From Nostoc sp. PA-18-2419 (GTDB taxonomy: Bacteria; Cyanobacteriota; Cyanobacteriia; Cyanobacteriales; Nostocaceae), in assembly GCF_005869855.1 (NCBI RefSeq), contig NZ_SZNH01000003.1, positions 309,017-373,016 of the forward strand: 64,000 nucleotides of DNA, in the 5' to 3' direction. The notes under the pieces are model-generated. The model did no database searches. It was not told the DNA's origin and was given only the letters and a program-made list of their open reading frames with translations. Below, piece by piece: positions 36,454 to 45,029 of this stretch (positions are counted from its first letter, which is position 1; every line of letters begins with the position of its first letter). Made by a program: the position numbers and the translations under genes.

Positions 36454-38319
36454 ATGATTGCTACTACATCTACCATTGATGAACTAATTATAAATCAAAA
36501 CCCATTTGCTGGACATATTGTTGTCAGACCTCAACAGATATGGGGAAAAAGTTATCCCGATGTATCCTCAATTAATTCTCACGCTTCTAATGCGGTATTT
36601 GATGCAGTTGAACAAATTCGTAAAGGTAAGCGTGAAACTGTAGGTATCACAATAACTGCTGAAAAGGGGTTAGGTAAAAGTCATCTTATCAGCCGTGTTC
36701 GCCATCGTTTAGAAACAGAAGGTAATGCCCTATTTATTTACATGGGTAAGTATGACAGTCTAAATCAGATTAAGTATCAATTTCTTCAAGCTGTTGCTTC
36801 TAGTCTTAGAGCTTTTGGTAGTCAAAAAGTAATGCAGTGGCAAGAAATAGCTGCTGCTTTAATCAATGAAGCTAAAAATTGTAAGTATACACCACACCAG
36901 TACATTAGCAATATTTACCCTAATTGGTTAAGCAAATACTCAACTAAGACAATTGACACCTTAACAGAAGCCGTATTGAAAATTAAGCCTGACATTACCA
37001 ATCCTTATATAATAAGGGCTATTTTGTGGACACTTTCCACAGCACATGCTCACTATGCAAATTATTGGTTATCAGGTTTAGAAATCACCCGAACAGAAGC
37101 TAATGCGCTAGGTTTACCAAATCATAAAAATGAAGATAGAGAAGCTGAAGCATTAACTAATGTACGCCAGATTTTAGATATAATCAGCCATTATAAAACT
37201 CCAGTTATTTGCTTTGATGAATTAGATATTGCAGAAATTTCCGACACAGGTTTTACAGCAGCGCAGGTTATTGCAAACTTAGTTAAGGATTTATATAACA
37301 ATCTCAAAAGAGGTGTTTTCCTTTTGGCCATGTATCCTGAAACTTGGAACGAGCAAATCAGGACATTACCACAAGCTGAAGCAGTCGTTGATAGATTAGC
37401 AAGCGAACAAGCTGACAGGCAACCAATTGCATTAAAATATCTGAATTCTGATGATATTGTGGCTCTAGTTAGTCAATGGTTAGAAGATTTTTATCTAGAA
37501 CATAAACAAACACCGCTTCATCCTCTGTACCCATTTAATGAAGCTCAACTCAGAGAACTTGGTAAGAGTAAACCTACTGTCAGGTCAGTTTTGAAATGGT
37601 GTGCAGACAATTTCATACCTCCTTTGATACAGGCTCCACAGCCAGGACATCCAGTTAAACCATACTTTAATAGTGAATTAGCGAATGTTGAAGCTTCTAT
37701 TGACTCATTCATGGAAGAAGAAGCAACAATTTCTGATGCTCTTTGGCTGGGTTTCAAGAGTTTAATAGGTGAAACTGTAGAAGGAGTAAAAATTGAATAT
37801 ATTGAAGAAATAGAGCCTAGTGCAGCGAATAATGGCTTTATGGATTTCAAAATTATCGGCAATAAGAGAAAAGTCCGGATTGGAGTAGATGTAGTTCAAC
37901 AAGACTACAATGTTATAGGTGCTGCATTAAAACGATTAATTGATTACAAAACATTTGACTTAACTCGTGGGTGCTTGGTGCGTTCAAAAAAAATTAATTC
38001 AGCTGCAAAACTAGCTAGAGAAAATTTGAGAATTCTGTTGGAGAATAAGGGTGGAGAGTGGGTAAGCTTGCAAAGCCAAGATATTAAACCTCTGTTGGCG
38101 GTATTATTCGTTTACTACAACCGTGAAACCTATGAACTAACAGAAGAACAGATTTTTGATTTTATTAAGCAAAAGCAATTAGCAAGCAATAATCCTTTGG
38201 TTCGAGAAATCCTTAGTGATCCTTCTGGGCAAGAACCTACTAATTTAACTGATGATGGATTACCTATTAGTATTCCTCAAAGCATTAATACTGCCGATTA
38301 CATCGAACTAAACTTATAG
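36454..38319 (+). CDS. AAA/Orc-like P-loop ATPase of the cassette
   Basis: A 621-residue ATPase. Walker A is AEKGLGKS (69-76); Walker B is VICFDELD with D255-E256, preceded by a long helical insertion (~110-240). A winged or lid-like region with a likely sensor-2 arginine (PTVRSVLKWCADNF, ~374-387) follows, as in Orc1/Cdc6-like AAA proteins. Residues ~410-540 resemble a nuclease-like fold (GFMDFKIIG, KVRIGVDVVQQ, LTRGCLVRSKKI), but an E-x-K pair is not clear, so that domain may be inactive. It probably drives or gates the nuclease encoded next. No named family is claimed. Confidence 0.75.
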   Translation: MIATTSTIDELIINQNPFAGHIVVRPQQIWGKSYPDVSSINSHASNAVFDAVEQIRKGKRETVGITITAEKGLGKSHLISRVRHRLETEGNALFIYMGKYDSLNQIKYQFLQAVASSLRAFGSQKVMQWQEIAAALINEAKNCKYTPHQYISNIYPNWLSKYSTKTIDTLTEAVLKIKPDITNPYIIRAILWTLSTAHAHYANYWLSGLEITRTEANALGLPNHKNEDREAEALTNVRQILDIISHYKTPVICFDELDIAEISDTGFTAAQVIANLVKDLYNNLKRGVFLLAMYPETWNEQIRTLPQAEAVVDRLASEQADRQPIALKYLNSDDIVALVSQWLEDFYLEHKQTPLHPLYPFNEAQLRELGKSKPTVRSVLKWCADNFIPPLIQAPQPGHPVKPYFNSELANVEASIDSFMEEEATISDALWLGFKSLIGETVEGVKIEYIEEIEPSAANNGFMDFKIIGNKRKVRIGVDVVQQDYNVIGAALKRLIDYKTFDLTRGCLVRSKKINSAAKLARENLRILLENKGGEWVSLQSQDIKPLLAVLFVYYNRETYELTEEQIFDFIKQKQLASNNPLVREILSDPSGQEPTNLTDDGLPISIPQSINTADYIELNL

Positions 38320-38329
38320 TTAATTATAA

Positions 38330-39721
38330 ATGAATCAGCTGTTCTCAATTCCAACAGCACTGTGTCTACCCGCCTCTGATATTGAAGCTTTAATACAAGG
38401 GCGAACAATTGCAGCTTTACCCAAGATGTTTATTCGTCCTGGGCAAAGATTTGCACTTTATCCTGCTGACTCTTCAGTTTCAATTAAAGCTTGGGCTAAA
38501 TGCGAACTTTGTCAAATTTTAGACGAAACTAAGCCATTAGATATTTTGTCTAAATTAACAATCTGGACACTAAAAGAGCTAAAAGAGAAACTACGGCAAC
38601 AACAGTATCTTTTCTTCACTTATTTACGTGTATATCAGTTGCCTCAGTTACAAGAAATACTTGTTAATGCCAATACTCAAGAAAAGTTAGGAAAATTTGT
38701 TAGTTTAGCTAATTCAGTAAGGGTTTCTGAAGACAAGCCAGTATTAAGCGATCGCACTTTCAGCCAACGCAAGCGTCAACTAGAAAAATTAGAGCCATTA
38801 CAGCATCCTGAACTTGAAGAATTGCAAAGTGCGATCATCCAATTATCTCATACCAACTCAGCTGCACAGCAATTAGATGATGATATCAAAATTTTTCTAG
38901 GCTGGAATAGTACAAAACTAGAAATACCAGATTCAGATTTAGTTTGGATTTATAAAATTGCTGAAGTTGGAAACTCTAGCGACGGACATACATTTGAAAA
39001 ATTAGTTCGTAGAGGATTACTAAAATTAGGCTTTACAGGCTTAGGTTTAAATGCAGATGCAACTGGTGGCGCAGGGGGTATGGATTTTTACGCTGAACAA
39101 CCTTATCCAATCGTAGGAGAGTGCAAAGCAACTAAAACTGAGAAAGTTACTGATGGTACACCTGCACAATTATTAAAAATAGGTATGAACCATCTTGGAA
39201 AATTTAAGTATGAAAATTCTATTAAATTAATTGTAGCGGCTGGAGAACTAAATTTTTACGCTCTGAGAACAGCAACCGAAAATCAAATGAATGTTATTAG
39301 CCCTGAAACTTTACAAAAATTAGTTGCACTACAAGCATACTATAAAAATTCTATCAATTTATTAGAACTAAAAGACTGTTTGCAACAAACTCCTTTTGGT
39401 TTAGCGGAAGATAAAGTTAATAGTTATATCGATAAAGTTGAAGAATCTATAAAGTTGCGATCGCAGATTATTGCAGCAGTCAAAGAACTCTCCGAACAAG
39501 ACAGCGAAAATTCAAAAGCTACACACCATAGTTCTACAGTTACAGAAATTCGTGTTCATTATAATGCTACTCATAATCCTAAACTAAACGATGAGGCGGT
39601 TTGCGATTTATTGATAGAACTTTCTTCGCCATTAACGGGCTATTTAGGACGGATTAAAAGCAGTGATTGGAGGGGCGATCGCTTTTACTTTCTACGCAAT
39701 TTACCTATTTATTTAAAATAA
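38330..39721 (+). CDS. Mrr-like restriction nuclease with DUF1802-type N-terminal domain
   Basis: A 463-residue protein. The N-terminal ~110 residues (LCLPASDIEALIQGR, RPGQRFALYPA, IKAWAKCELCQIL) recall DUF1802, which Pfam links to Mrr-type nuclease domains; it could equally be read as PUA/ASCH-like. Residues ~220-330 are a PD-(D/E)XK nuclease: E223 (FEKLVRRGLLKLGF), D252 (GGMDFY), and E264-x-K266 (VGECKAT), complete for catalysis. The C-terminus adds a further domain (LTGYLGRIKSSDWRGDRFYFLR). Only 10 bases separate it from the ATPase gene. It is probably a DNA endonuclease of an uncharacterised restriction-like system. Confidence 0.78.
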   Translation: MNQLFSIPTALCLPASDIEALIQGRTIAALPKMFIRPGQRFALYPADSSVSIKAWAKCELCQILDETKPLDILSKLTIWTLKELKEKLRQQQYLFFTYLRVYQLPQLQEILVNANTQEKLGKFVSLANSVRVSEDKPVLSDRTFSQRKRQLEKLEPLQHPELEELQSAIIQLSHTNSAAQQLDDDIKIFLGWNSTKLEIPDSDLVWIYKIAEVGNSSDGHTFEKLVRRGLLKLGFTGLGLNADATGGAGGMDFYAEQPYPIVGECKATKTEKVTDGTPAQLLKIGMNHLGKFKYENSIKLIVAAGELNFYALRTATENQMNVISPETLQKLVALQAYYKNSINLLELKDCLQQTPFGLAEDKVNSYIDKVEESIKLRSQIIAAVKELSEQDSENSKATHHSSTVTEIRVHYNATHNPKLNDEAVCDLLIELSSPLTGYLGRIKSSDWRGDRFYFLRNLPIYLK

Positions 39722-39742
39722 GCTATAGTACACTTTTGCAAT

Positions 39743-39865
39743 TTACCAGCCATAGGGTTTTTTGAGCAAATCCGGATGCATACGCTCGAATATTGCACGA
39801 CAACGCTGATGAAATACTTTAGGTTCAGCTTTGCGTCTAGCAAGTTCTTCTGGCGCTAAAGTGCG
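39743..39865 (-). pseudogene. Relic of a small cyanobacterial hypothetical gene
   Basis: The minus strand reads LAPEELARRKAEPKVFHQR, then CRAIFERMHPDLLKKPYGW, then stop at 39743. It is preceded by a stop in the same frame at 39866-39868. It resembles the start of a common cyanobacterial hypothetical family (…RRK…CR.IFE…P.LI..YY.WF…), here cut after about 40 residues. The plus strand just beyond (to ~39926) reads RKIIPGRAGYFAVDSVMV then stop, another fragment. The segment looks like accumulated gene debris at an island edge. Confidence 0.6.
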
Positions 39866-39968
39866 TTATAGAAAGATTATCCCTGGACGTGCGGGTTATT
39901 TTGCGGTTGATTCTGTCATGGTGTAGCCTTACTTATTCATGCCTGGTTTAACTTTAATATTACGGCAA

Positions 39969-40018
39969 GTAACAACGAGCGATGCCCAACCCAGATATGG
40001 CTCGTTGTTGCTTTTTTT
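39969..40018 (+). terminator. Intrinsic terminator downstream of the cassette
   Basis: GTAACAACGAGC (39969-39980) pairs with GCTCGTTGTTGC (40000-40011) with one G-T pair, followed by seven Ts. It lies 250 bases after the nuclease stop and is the first strong terminator for the cassette on the plus strand. Confidence 0.8.
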
Positions 40019-40196
40019 ATCAGTATCTTTATTCTATAGTAAATTTTATTACTATAAACTTATACTTATTTACTGTGTAAATTGATTTACATTATATTGT
40101 CAATCAAATACTGTCGAAGAGTCTGATTATACTTACTACACTGGTATTCATTAACTATAATCCACTAGCAAGTTGAAGATTTAGGAGAAATAAGTT

Positions 40197-40856
40197 ATGT
40201 ATTATCAAATTTGGAACTTTTTTCTTCAAGAAGATAAATATAATTATTGGAAAGAGCAAATAAAAGTTAACAAAAATTTTAATAGACTTACATGGCAAAA
40301 TATTATTGATTTTTTATCATTGGTAGAGCAGACTTATCTGCTGAAATATCAACTGGGAGAAACTGATAGTCTTGACCCGTTTCTGAAGTTAGCAACAGAA
40401 AATGGTTATAATTTAACCGCAGAAGAACTTGCCTGGTTTTTAATTACTAGAAAACAGATTTGGGATCTTTTTGACTTTGCCCAAAAAACACCGCTTCTTA
40501 AAGAACAATTGCTAACAGCTAAAAGTCCACAGCATTTTGTTAATATAGGAGCGGAGAATGGCTATTACTTTTCTGTAGAAGAGTTAGCTTGGCTGTTAAC
40601 TGAAATCAAATCATCGTCAGAATTAGTATCAATTAACAATAGCGTTGGCGAAATTCTGACGGTATCAAACTACGGCAGAATTGAAACAGGATACTGGATT
40701 TGGCTGGCAGAAGACTGGGGGATTGTACCACCATTTTGTCATCGAGATAAACCAGGTACTTTTTTATCTCAAAATGTCACCAATCCTTTTTTACCCGATC
40801 GCTGTTTCTTACCTAAAAGTTACTTTAACCAGCGCCTAATGGCAGTTCATAACTAG
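40197..40856 (+). CDS. Protein with two tandem Nif11-like domains
   Basis: A 219-residue protein behind a good ribosome-binding site (AGGAGA). Two Nif11-like segments are seen: ~38-83 (IIDFLSLVEQTYLLKYQLGE…ATENGYNLTAEELAWFL) and ~90-137 (LFDFAQKTPLLKEQLL…GAENGYYFSVEELAWLL). The ~80-residue C-terminus is aromatic and rich in proline (GYWIWLAEDWGIVPPF, TNPFLPDR). Single Nif11 domains act as leaders of ribosomal peptide natural products, but there is no GG/GA cleavage site or Cys-rich core here and no modifying enzyme nearby. It may be a non-RiPP relative. The gene is monocistronic. Confidence 0.7.
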   Translation: MYYQIWNFFLQEDKYNYWKEQIKVNKNFNRLTWQNIIDFLSLVEQTYLLKYQLGETDSLDPFLKLATENGYNLTAEELAWFLITRKQIWDLFDFAQKTPLLKEQLLTAKSPQHFVNIGAENGYYFSVEELAWLLTEIKSSSELVSINNSVGEILTVSNYGRIETGYWIWLAEDWGIVPPFCHRDKPGTFLSQNVTNPFLPDRCFLPKSYFNQRLMAVHN

Positions 40857-40879
40857 AATAATGAATTACGAATTATTGA

Positions 40880-40920
40880 AGCATCCTAGATTTAAAGATA
40901 TACCTTTTATCTAGAATGCT
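40880..40920. terminator. Stem-loop between converging genes
   Basis: AGCATCCTAGAT (40880-40891) and ATCTAGAATGCT (40909-40920) form a 12-bp stem with one mismatch. It lies between the Nif11 gene (plus) and pgi (minus) and could terminate either. Confidence 0.6.
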
Positions 40921-40985
40921 TGACAATAAAAAATTGTTGCAGATACAACAATTATCAACAAAATGTGATATCTGCACTACAGTTA

Positions 40986-42572
40986 TCAGTTTACAGAAAC
41001 CTTCAAACTACTGGGCTGATGAAGATCGCCTGACAAAACCACACCGCGCTGATTGGCATAAAGATGACGCAAAATCTTGTAAATTGCCTCAACTTGCTCT
41101 GATGCACCAGCTTTTTCGGCTAGTTCTTCCACAGAAAGAGGAGTTTTTTCTTTTTGTAGCACTGCTACTACTCGTGTTTGCAAGTCAAGAATACTGGCGG
41201 CAGCTTTTTTGCCAGCTTCTACTCCTGGTTGATGGTAGGCGTTGATGTTGACCAAGCTAGCATATAAACCAACAGCACGCTCATACAAAGCGATTAATGC
41301 CCCTACAGTTCGGGCGTTAACTTGGGGAATAGTAACTGTGATTGAATCGCGGTGATTTTCATAAAGTGCTTGTCGAGTTCCTTGGAGAAAACCAGAAAGA
41401 TAATCGCCTGATGTCACTCCCGGATCTATTTCTGCCGACATACCCTGACGATCTTCTAAAACTTCGATGAGAGTAGCAAAGAAATTGGGCACACCTTCGC
41501 GCAACTGCTGGACGTAAGCATGTTGATCTGTTGAGCCTTTGTTACCATAAACGGCGATGCCTTGATAGACAGTTTTGCCGTCTAAGTCTTTTTCCTTGCC
41601 CAAGGATTCCATCACCAACTGTTGCAAATAGCGACTGAATAATAATAAGCTGTCCTTATAAGGTAGAACAACCATATCTTTTTCACCTCGTCCATTGCCA
41701 GCAAAGTACCAAGACAAAGCAAGCAAGGCTGCTGGATTATTTTTCACATCAGGGACGCGGGTAGCATCATCCATTTCTTTTGCACCTTCGAGCATGGCAC
41801 GAACATCGATGCCTTGCAGTGCTGCTGGTACTAGCCCCACAGTAGACATTTCTGAGGTGCGTCCTCCCACCCAATCATACATAGGAAACCTGGCCAGCCA
41901 GCCTTCTTCTTTGGCTACTTTATCGAGGTTGCTATCAGGGCTGGTAATAGCTACTGCATATTGAGCAAACTCTAAATTATGTCCAGCGTAGGCTTTTTTA
42001 ACTTCAATCATGCCATTGCGAGGTTCTGGTGTTCCCCCAGATTTGGAGATCACCAATACCAAAGTACTAGCAAGATTGTTTCGTAAATGATTCAGAACGC
42101 GATCAATACCTGCTGGGTCGCTGTTATCAATAAAGTGAATTTTCAGGGGCGGGAAATCAGCCGCCAAGGCTTCAGCGACAAATTGGGGCCCGAGGGCGGA
42201 ACCACCAATACCAATAGAGATAATATCCGTGAAGCGGCTGGATCTGGGAGGATGAATAGCACCTGTTTGGACTTTTTCTGCAAAGGCTTCGATTTGTTCT
42301 AGGGTTTGGACAATTTCTTGCGTAAGTTCTGGAGTTGGCGCTAAATCTGGATTTCGCAGCCAGTAGTGTCCAACCATGCGGTTTTCATCAGGATTTGCGA
42401 TCGCTCCTTTCTCCAGTTGAGCCATATCCGCAAACGCCTTCTCAAACTTCGGCTGCAACGACTCCACAAAGGCATCATCGAACCGCATTCGACTCACATC
42501 TAAATACAGTCCTAATCCCTCGTGGAAATATAACCAGTTTTGGTATCGTTGCCAAAGTGCCCTAGCATCCAT
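40986..42572 (-). CDS. pgi: Glucose-6-phosphate isomerase
   Basis: Interconverts glucose-6-phosphate and fructose-6-phosphate, linking glycolysis, the oxidative pentose phosphate route and glycogen metabolism. It has 528 residues, the form usual in cyanobacteria. Clear motifs are [13 protein letters not shown], the phosphate loop [34 protein letters not shown], and the catalytic region around [11 protein letters not shown]. The winged C-terminal extension ([11 protein letters not shown]…[14 protein letters not shown]) is also typical. The start at ATG 42572 gives [11 protein letters not shown]. It is transcribed alone. Confidence 0.97.
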   Translation of the reverse strand: MDARALWQRYQNWLYFHEGLGLYLDVSRMRFDDAFVESLQPKFEKAFADMAQLEKGAIANPDENRMVGHYWLRNPDLAPTPELTQEIVQTLEQIEAFAEKVQTGAIHPPRSSRFTDIISIGIGGSALGPQFVAEALAADFPPLKIHFIDNSDPAGIDRVLNHLRNNLASTLVLVISKSGGTPEPRNGMIEVKKAYAGHNLEFAQYAVAITSPDSNLDKVAKEEGWLARFPMYDWVGGRTSEMSTVGLVPAALQGIDVRAMLEGAKEMDDATRVPDVKNNPAALLALSWYFAGNGRGEKDMVVLPYKDSLLLFSRYLQQLVMESLGKEKDLDGKTVYQGIAVYGNKGSTDQHAYVQQLREGVPNFFATLIEVLEDRQGMSAEIDPGVTSGDYLSGFLQGTRQALYENHRDSITVTIPQVNARTVGALIALYERAVGLYASLVNINAYHQPGVEAGKKAAASILDLQTRVVAVLQKEKTPLSVEELAEKAGASEQVEAIYKILRHLYANQRGVVLSGDLHQPSSLKVSVN

Positions 42573-42684
42573 AGGGAAATCTCAAATAAAGTGTTTTTCA
42601 AAAACCAGTTTAATGGAAGGTCTTAGCGATCCCTGCCTAGCGTTATACAGTTTACAGTTTTAAGTGTTCCGTTAACTCTTTGGC

Positions 42685-42942
42685 TTAAACATCTGGCATA
42701 GGGATGACACGCAAAAATTTCACAATTCCACCCCTAATTTCTATACCAATCAGATATTCATCTAGGGTAAATCGGTGAAAAATCCCCTCACTATCAAGCT
42801 GTCGTAGTTCTTTTAGTCCACTCAGCTGCCAGTTTTGGGCAAATTCGGTAAATACAAAATCATACACCCGCTCGTAAGCAGCAGGTTCTAAATTTTTTAG
42901 GTCTAGTAAAAAAGACCTTGCATAGCGCACTTCTAGACTCAC
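42685..42942 (-). CDS. RelE/ParE-family toxin
   Basis: An 85-residue protein starting at GTG 42942 and matching the RelE-type fold, which cleaves mRNA at the ribosome or poisons gyrase. Features are VRYARSFLLDLKNLEPAAYERVYDF at the N-terminus, the strand LKELRQL, and the final strands IFHRFTLDEYLIGIEIRGGIVKFLRVI. Its likely antitoxin is the gene at 43054-43251, upstream on the same strand. The gap of 111 bases is large for such pairs and contains a repeat. Confidence 0.82.
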   Translation of the reverse strand: MSLEVRYARSFLLDLKNLEPAAYERVYDFVFTEFAQNWQLSGLKELRQLDSEGIFHRFTLDEYLIGIEIRGGIVKFLRVIPMPDV

Positions 42943-43053
42943 TAGGCGTTATACCATTTTGAATTTTAGATTTTGGATTGTCTACTCCTGTAAACAAGCA
43001 AGCTAGGCAAAACTTGAGGGTTACTGGTACGACGAGATCAAAGCGCTGCTGCA

Positions 43054-43251
43054 TTAGAAAAACATTAACAGTCGTACTGCTTCATCATGGGTTAGGATGT
43101 CCCACGGCTGCTGCGATCGCTTAACTTTTTGTATAGCCTCAAGCATATAAGAGTCACAATGTAAAGCTTCGAGAACGTTCCAAATGTTTTGCAAATCCTC
43201 ATCAGCTAACTGCTCGATTAAATGATGCATTCTCAGTCGCAGCAAATTCAT
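43054..43251 (-). CDS. Putative antitoxin partner of the RelE-type toxin
   Basis: A 65-residue, mainly helical protein (MHHLIEQLADEDLQNIWNVLEAL) ending in HDEAVRLLMFF. Its size, its order before the toxin gene and the helical N-terminus fit antitoxins of RelE/ParE systems in cyanobacteria. There is no clear DNA-binding motif, so it may only neutralise the toxin. The identification rests mainly on position. Confidence 0.65.
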   Translation of the reverse strand: MNLLRLRMHHLIEQLADEDLQNIWNVLEALHCDSYMLEAIQKVKRSQQPWDILTHDEAVRLLMFF

Positions 43252-43895
43252 GTGTTAATTATTCCTTATAAGCAAACACTAACAGTAAATAGTATTCCCA
43301 AAAAATTAGTCAGTTTTAACGACAATTGCACTACTAGCCTCAAGCTAAGCTAAAATTTATTCGCCCAGTCAGGAGGGCTGGGGCGTACAGGGGCGTGTGG
43401 GAAGATAAAGTTTGAACCTCTGAACCTCAACGTTGAACCTCTGAAGCTCAAAGTTGAGCCTTTGAACCTCAACGTTGAACCTCTGAAGCTCAAAGTTGAG
43501 CCTTTGAAGCTCAAAGTTGAACCTCTGAACCTCAACGTTGAACCTCTGAACTTCAAAGTTGAGCCTTTGAACCTCAACGTTGAACCTCTGAACTTCAACG
43601 TTGAACCTTTGAACCTCAATATTAAGCTTTAGCGACTTTCAATTTTCTACTCAATCAAATCTTGCACCAATCGCAAAAACCACCATAGGTAAGAAACCTA
43701 TAGTTAATAGCTGAAATCTTCTAAAGAGAACTAAACTCAATTAATGACTCGATTGCTCACACTCCACTAAAGTTGATTTCAGCTATTAGCCAAGAAATTA
43801 AATTTATTGGCGGGAGATTGAGCAGGTGCAAGATTTGCACTCTACAAAATTCGAGAATTTATTTATTGAAAATTACTAACTCCTAACTATTTAAT
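43252..43895. other. Spacer holding the minisatellite, otherwise non-coding
   Basis: 644 bases between the toxin-antitoxin pair and the transporter operon. Apart from the minisatellite at 43411-43620 I see AT-rich sequence without genes. A promoter for the transporter pair should lie in 43650-43890. Confidence 0.5.
43411..43620. repeat. Minisatellite: ten 21-bp units
   Basis: Ten adjacent 21-base units of the form (t)tgaacctctgaacctcaacg, with variants aagctcaaag and cttcaacg. The AACGTT junctions are palindromic. On the minus strand an open frame encodes seven-residue units (K/R/S)F(R/K)GSTL, but it starts only at TTG and has no ribosome-binding site, so I treat it as a DNA repeat. It occupies most of the spacer between the antitoxin gene and the transporter genes. 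Confidence 0.85.
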
Positions 43896-45029
43896 ATGGT
43901 TGAATATCTCATTTTCTTAGCAATTTCTACAGCCAGTTTTGCCTTATTTGCTCTCGGACTAAATTTGCAGTGGGGTTTTACGGGGTTAATTAACTTTGGT
44001 CATATTGCTTTCATGACCTTGGGAGCATATACAACTGTGTTGTTAAGCTTAAAAGGCGTTCCTTTACTAATATCGGCGTTGGCTGGAGCAATTACAGCCG
44101 CTTTATTGGGTTTGATAATTGGTTTTGCAACTCTGCGCTTGCGGGAGGATTACCTAGCAATTGTCACCATCGGTACGGGAGAATTAATTCGTTTAGTGGT
44201 TAATAATCAAGAATTACCTGTGGGAGATTCTTGGGTTTCTGGGGCGTTTGGCGTACAAAGTTATGGCATACCTTTCTCCACACAGCCGAGTTTATTTATC
44301 AGATTAATGATGATTGGGCTGTTAACATTACTAGCTGTTGTAACTTTCTTGACGTTGTGGCGATGGATTCATACTACTCAAGTATCTCGGACTACTGATT
44401 TGGGTCAAAAAATGACTGACAAACAAGAATTTGCATCGCGCTTGGGAGTAGGAATTGTCTTAGCAGTTTTAGCAGCAGCAATTTATATTTCTGGGGTAAT
44501 TGGACTATATAATTACAACCCAAAAGCAGGTTTAATGTTGGTGTTGCTGTTAGTTTTAGCATTTGTATTCTGGCGGGTAGAAATTTTAGTACGATCGCCT
44601 TGGGGTAGAATTCTCAAAGCTATCCGCGAAGATGAAGAAATTCCCAAAGCATTGGGAAAAAATGTCTTTTGGTATAAAGTACAATCTCTAATGCTTGGAG
44701 GTGCGATCGCTGGTATCGCTGGTGCTTTCTTCGCTTGGCAACTGGGCGCTATTTATCCTGATAATTTTCAACCACAGTTGACTTTTGATACTTGGATCAT
44801 GGTAATTTTAGGCGGTTCTGGTAATAATATTGGCACAATCTTAGGTGCGGTAATTTTCTTTGCTTATGATGCGATTACGCGAGAAGTTTTACCCAGAATT
44901 ATCTCCCTTGATGAAGCACGTTTGGGTGCATTTCGCATCATGGTAATTGGATTAATTTTAATGGTACTGATGATTTGGCGCCCTCAGGGTATCTTAGGGA
45001 AAAAGGAGGAACTCACCCTTGGTAAATAA
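43896..45029 (+). CDS. Branched-chain/neutral amino-acid ABC permease, LivM type (NatC-like)
   Basis: A 377-residue inner-membrane permease with about ten helices. The LivM signature runs through LGLNLQWGFTGLINFGHIAFMTLGAYT near the N-terminus and LRLREDYLAIVTIGTGELIRL. The EAA-like loop is RSPWGRILKAIREDEEIPKALG, and the last conserved block is PQLTFDTWIMVILGGSGNNIGTILG. It probably imports hydrophobic or neutral amino acids. Anabaena has a NatABCDE system of this type, and a natC-natA gene pair matches this order. It overlaps the ATPase gene by 11 bases. The binding protein, second permease and second ATPase are not in this window. Confidence 0.87.
   Translation: MVEYLIFLAISTASFALFALGLNLQWGFTGLINFGHIAFMTLGAYTTVLLSLKGVPLLISALAGAITAALLGLIIGFATLRLREDYLAIVTIGTGELIRLVVNNQELPVGDSWVSGAFGVQSYGIPFSTQPSLFIRLMMIGLLTLLAVVTFLTLWRWIHTTQVSRTTDLGQKMTDKQEFASRLGVGIVLAVLAAAIYISGVIGLYNYNPKAGLMLVLLLVLAFVFWRVEILVRSPWGRILKAIREDEEIPKALGKNVFWYKVQSLMLGGAIAGIAGAFFAWQLGAIYPDNFQPQLTFDTWIMVILGGSGNNIGTILGAVIFFAYDAITREVLPRIISLDEARLGAFRIMVIGLILMVLMIWRPQGILGKKEELTLGK

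Noticed and set aside
43411..43620. Possible CRISPR array or heptad-repeat protein gene
   Set aside because: The 21-base units abut without spacers, and the minus-strand frame has only a TTG start and no ribosome-binding site.
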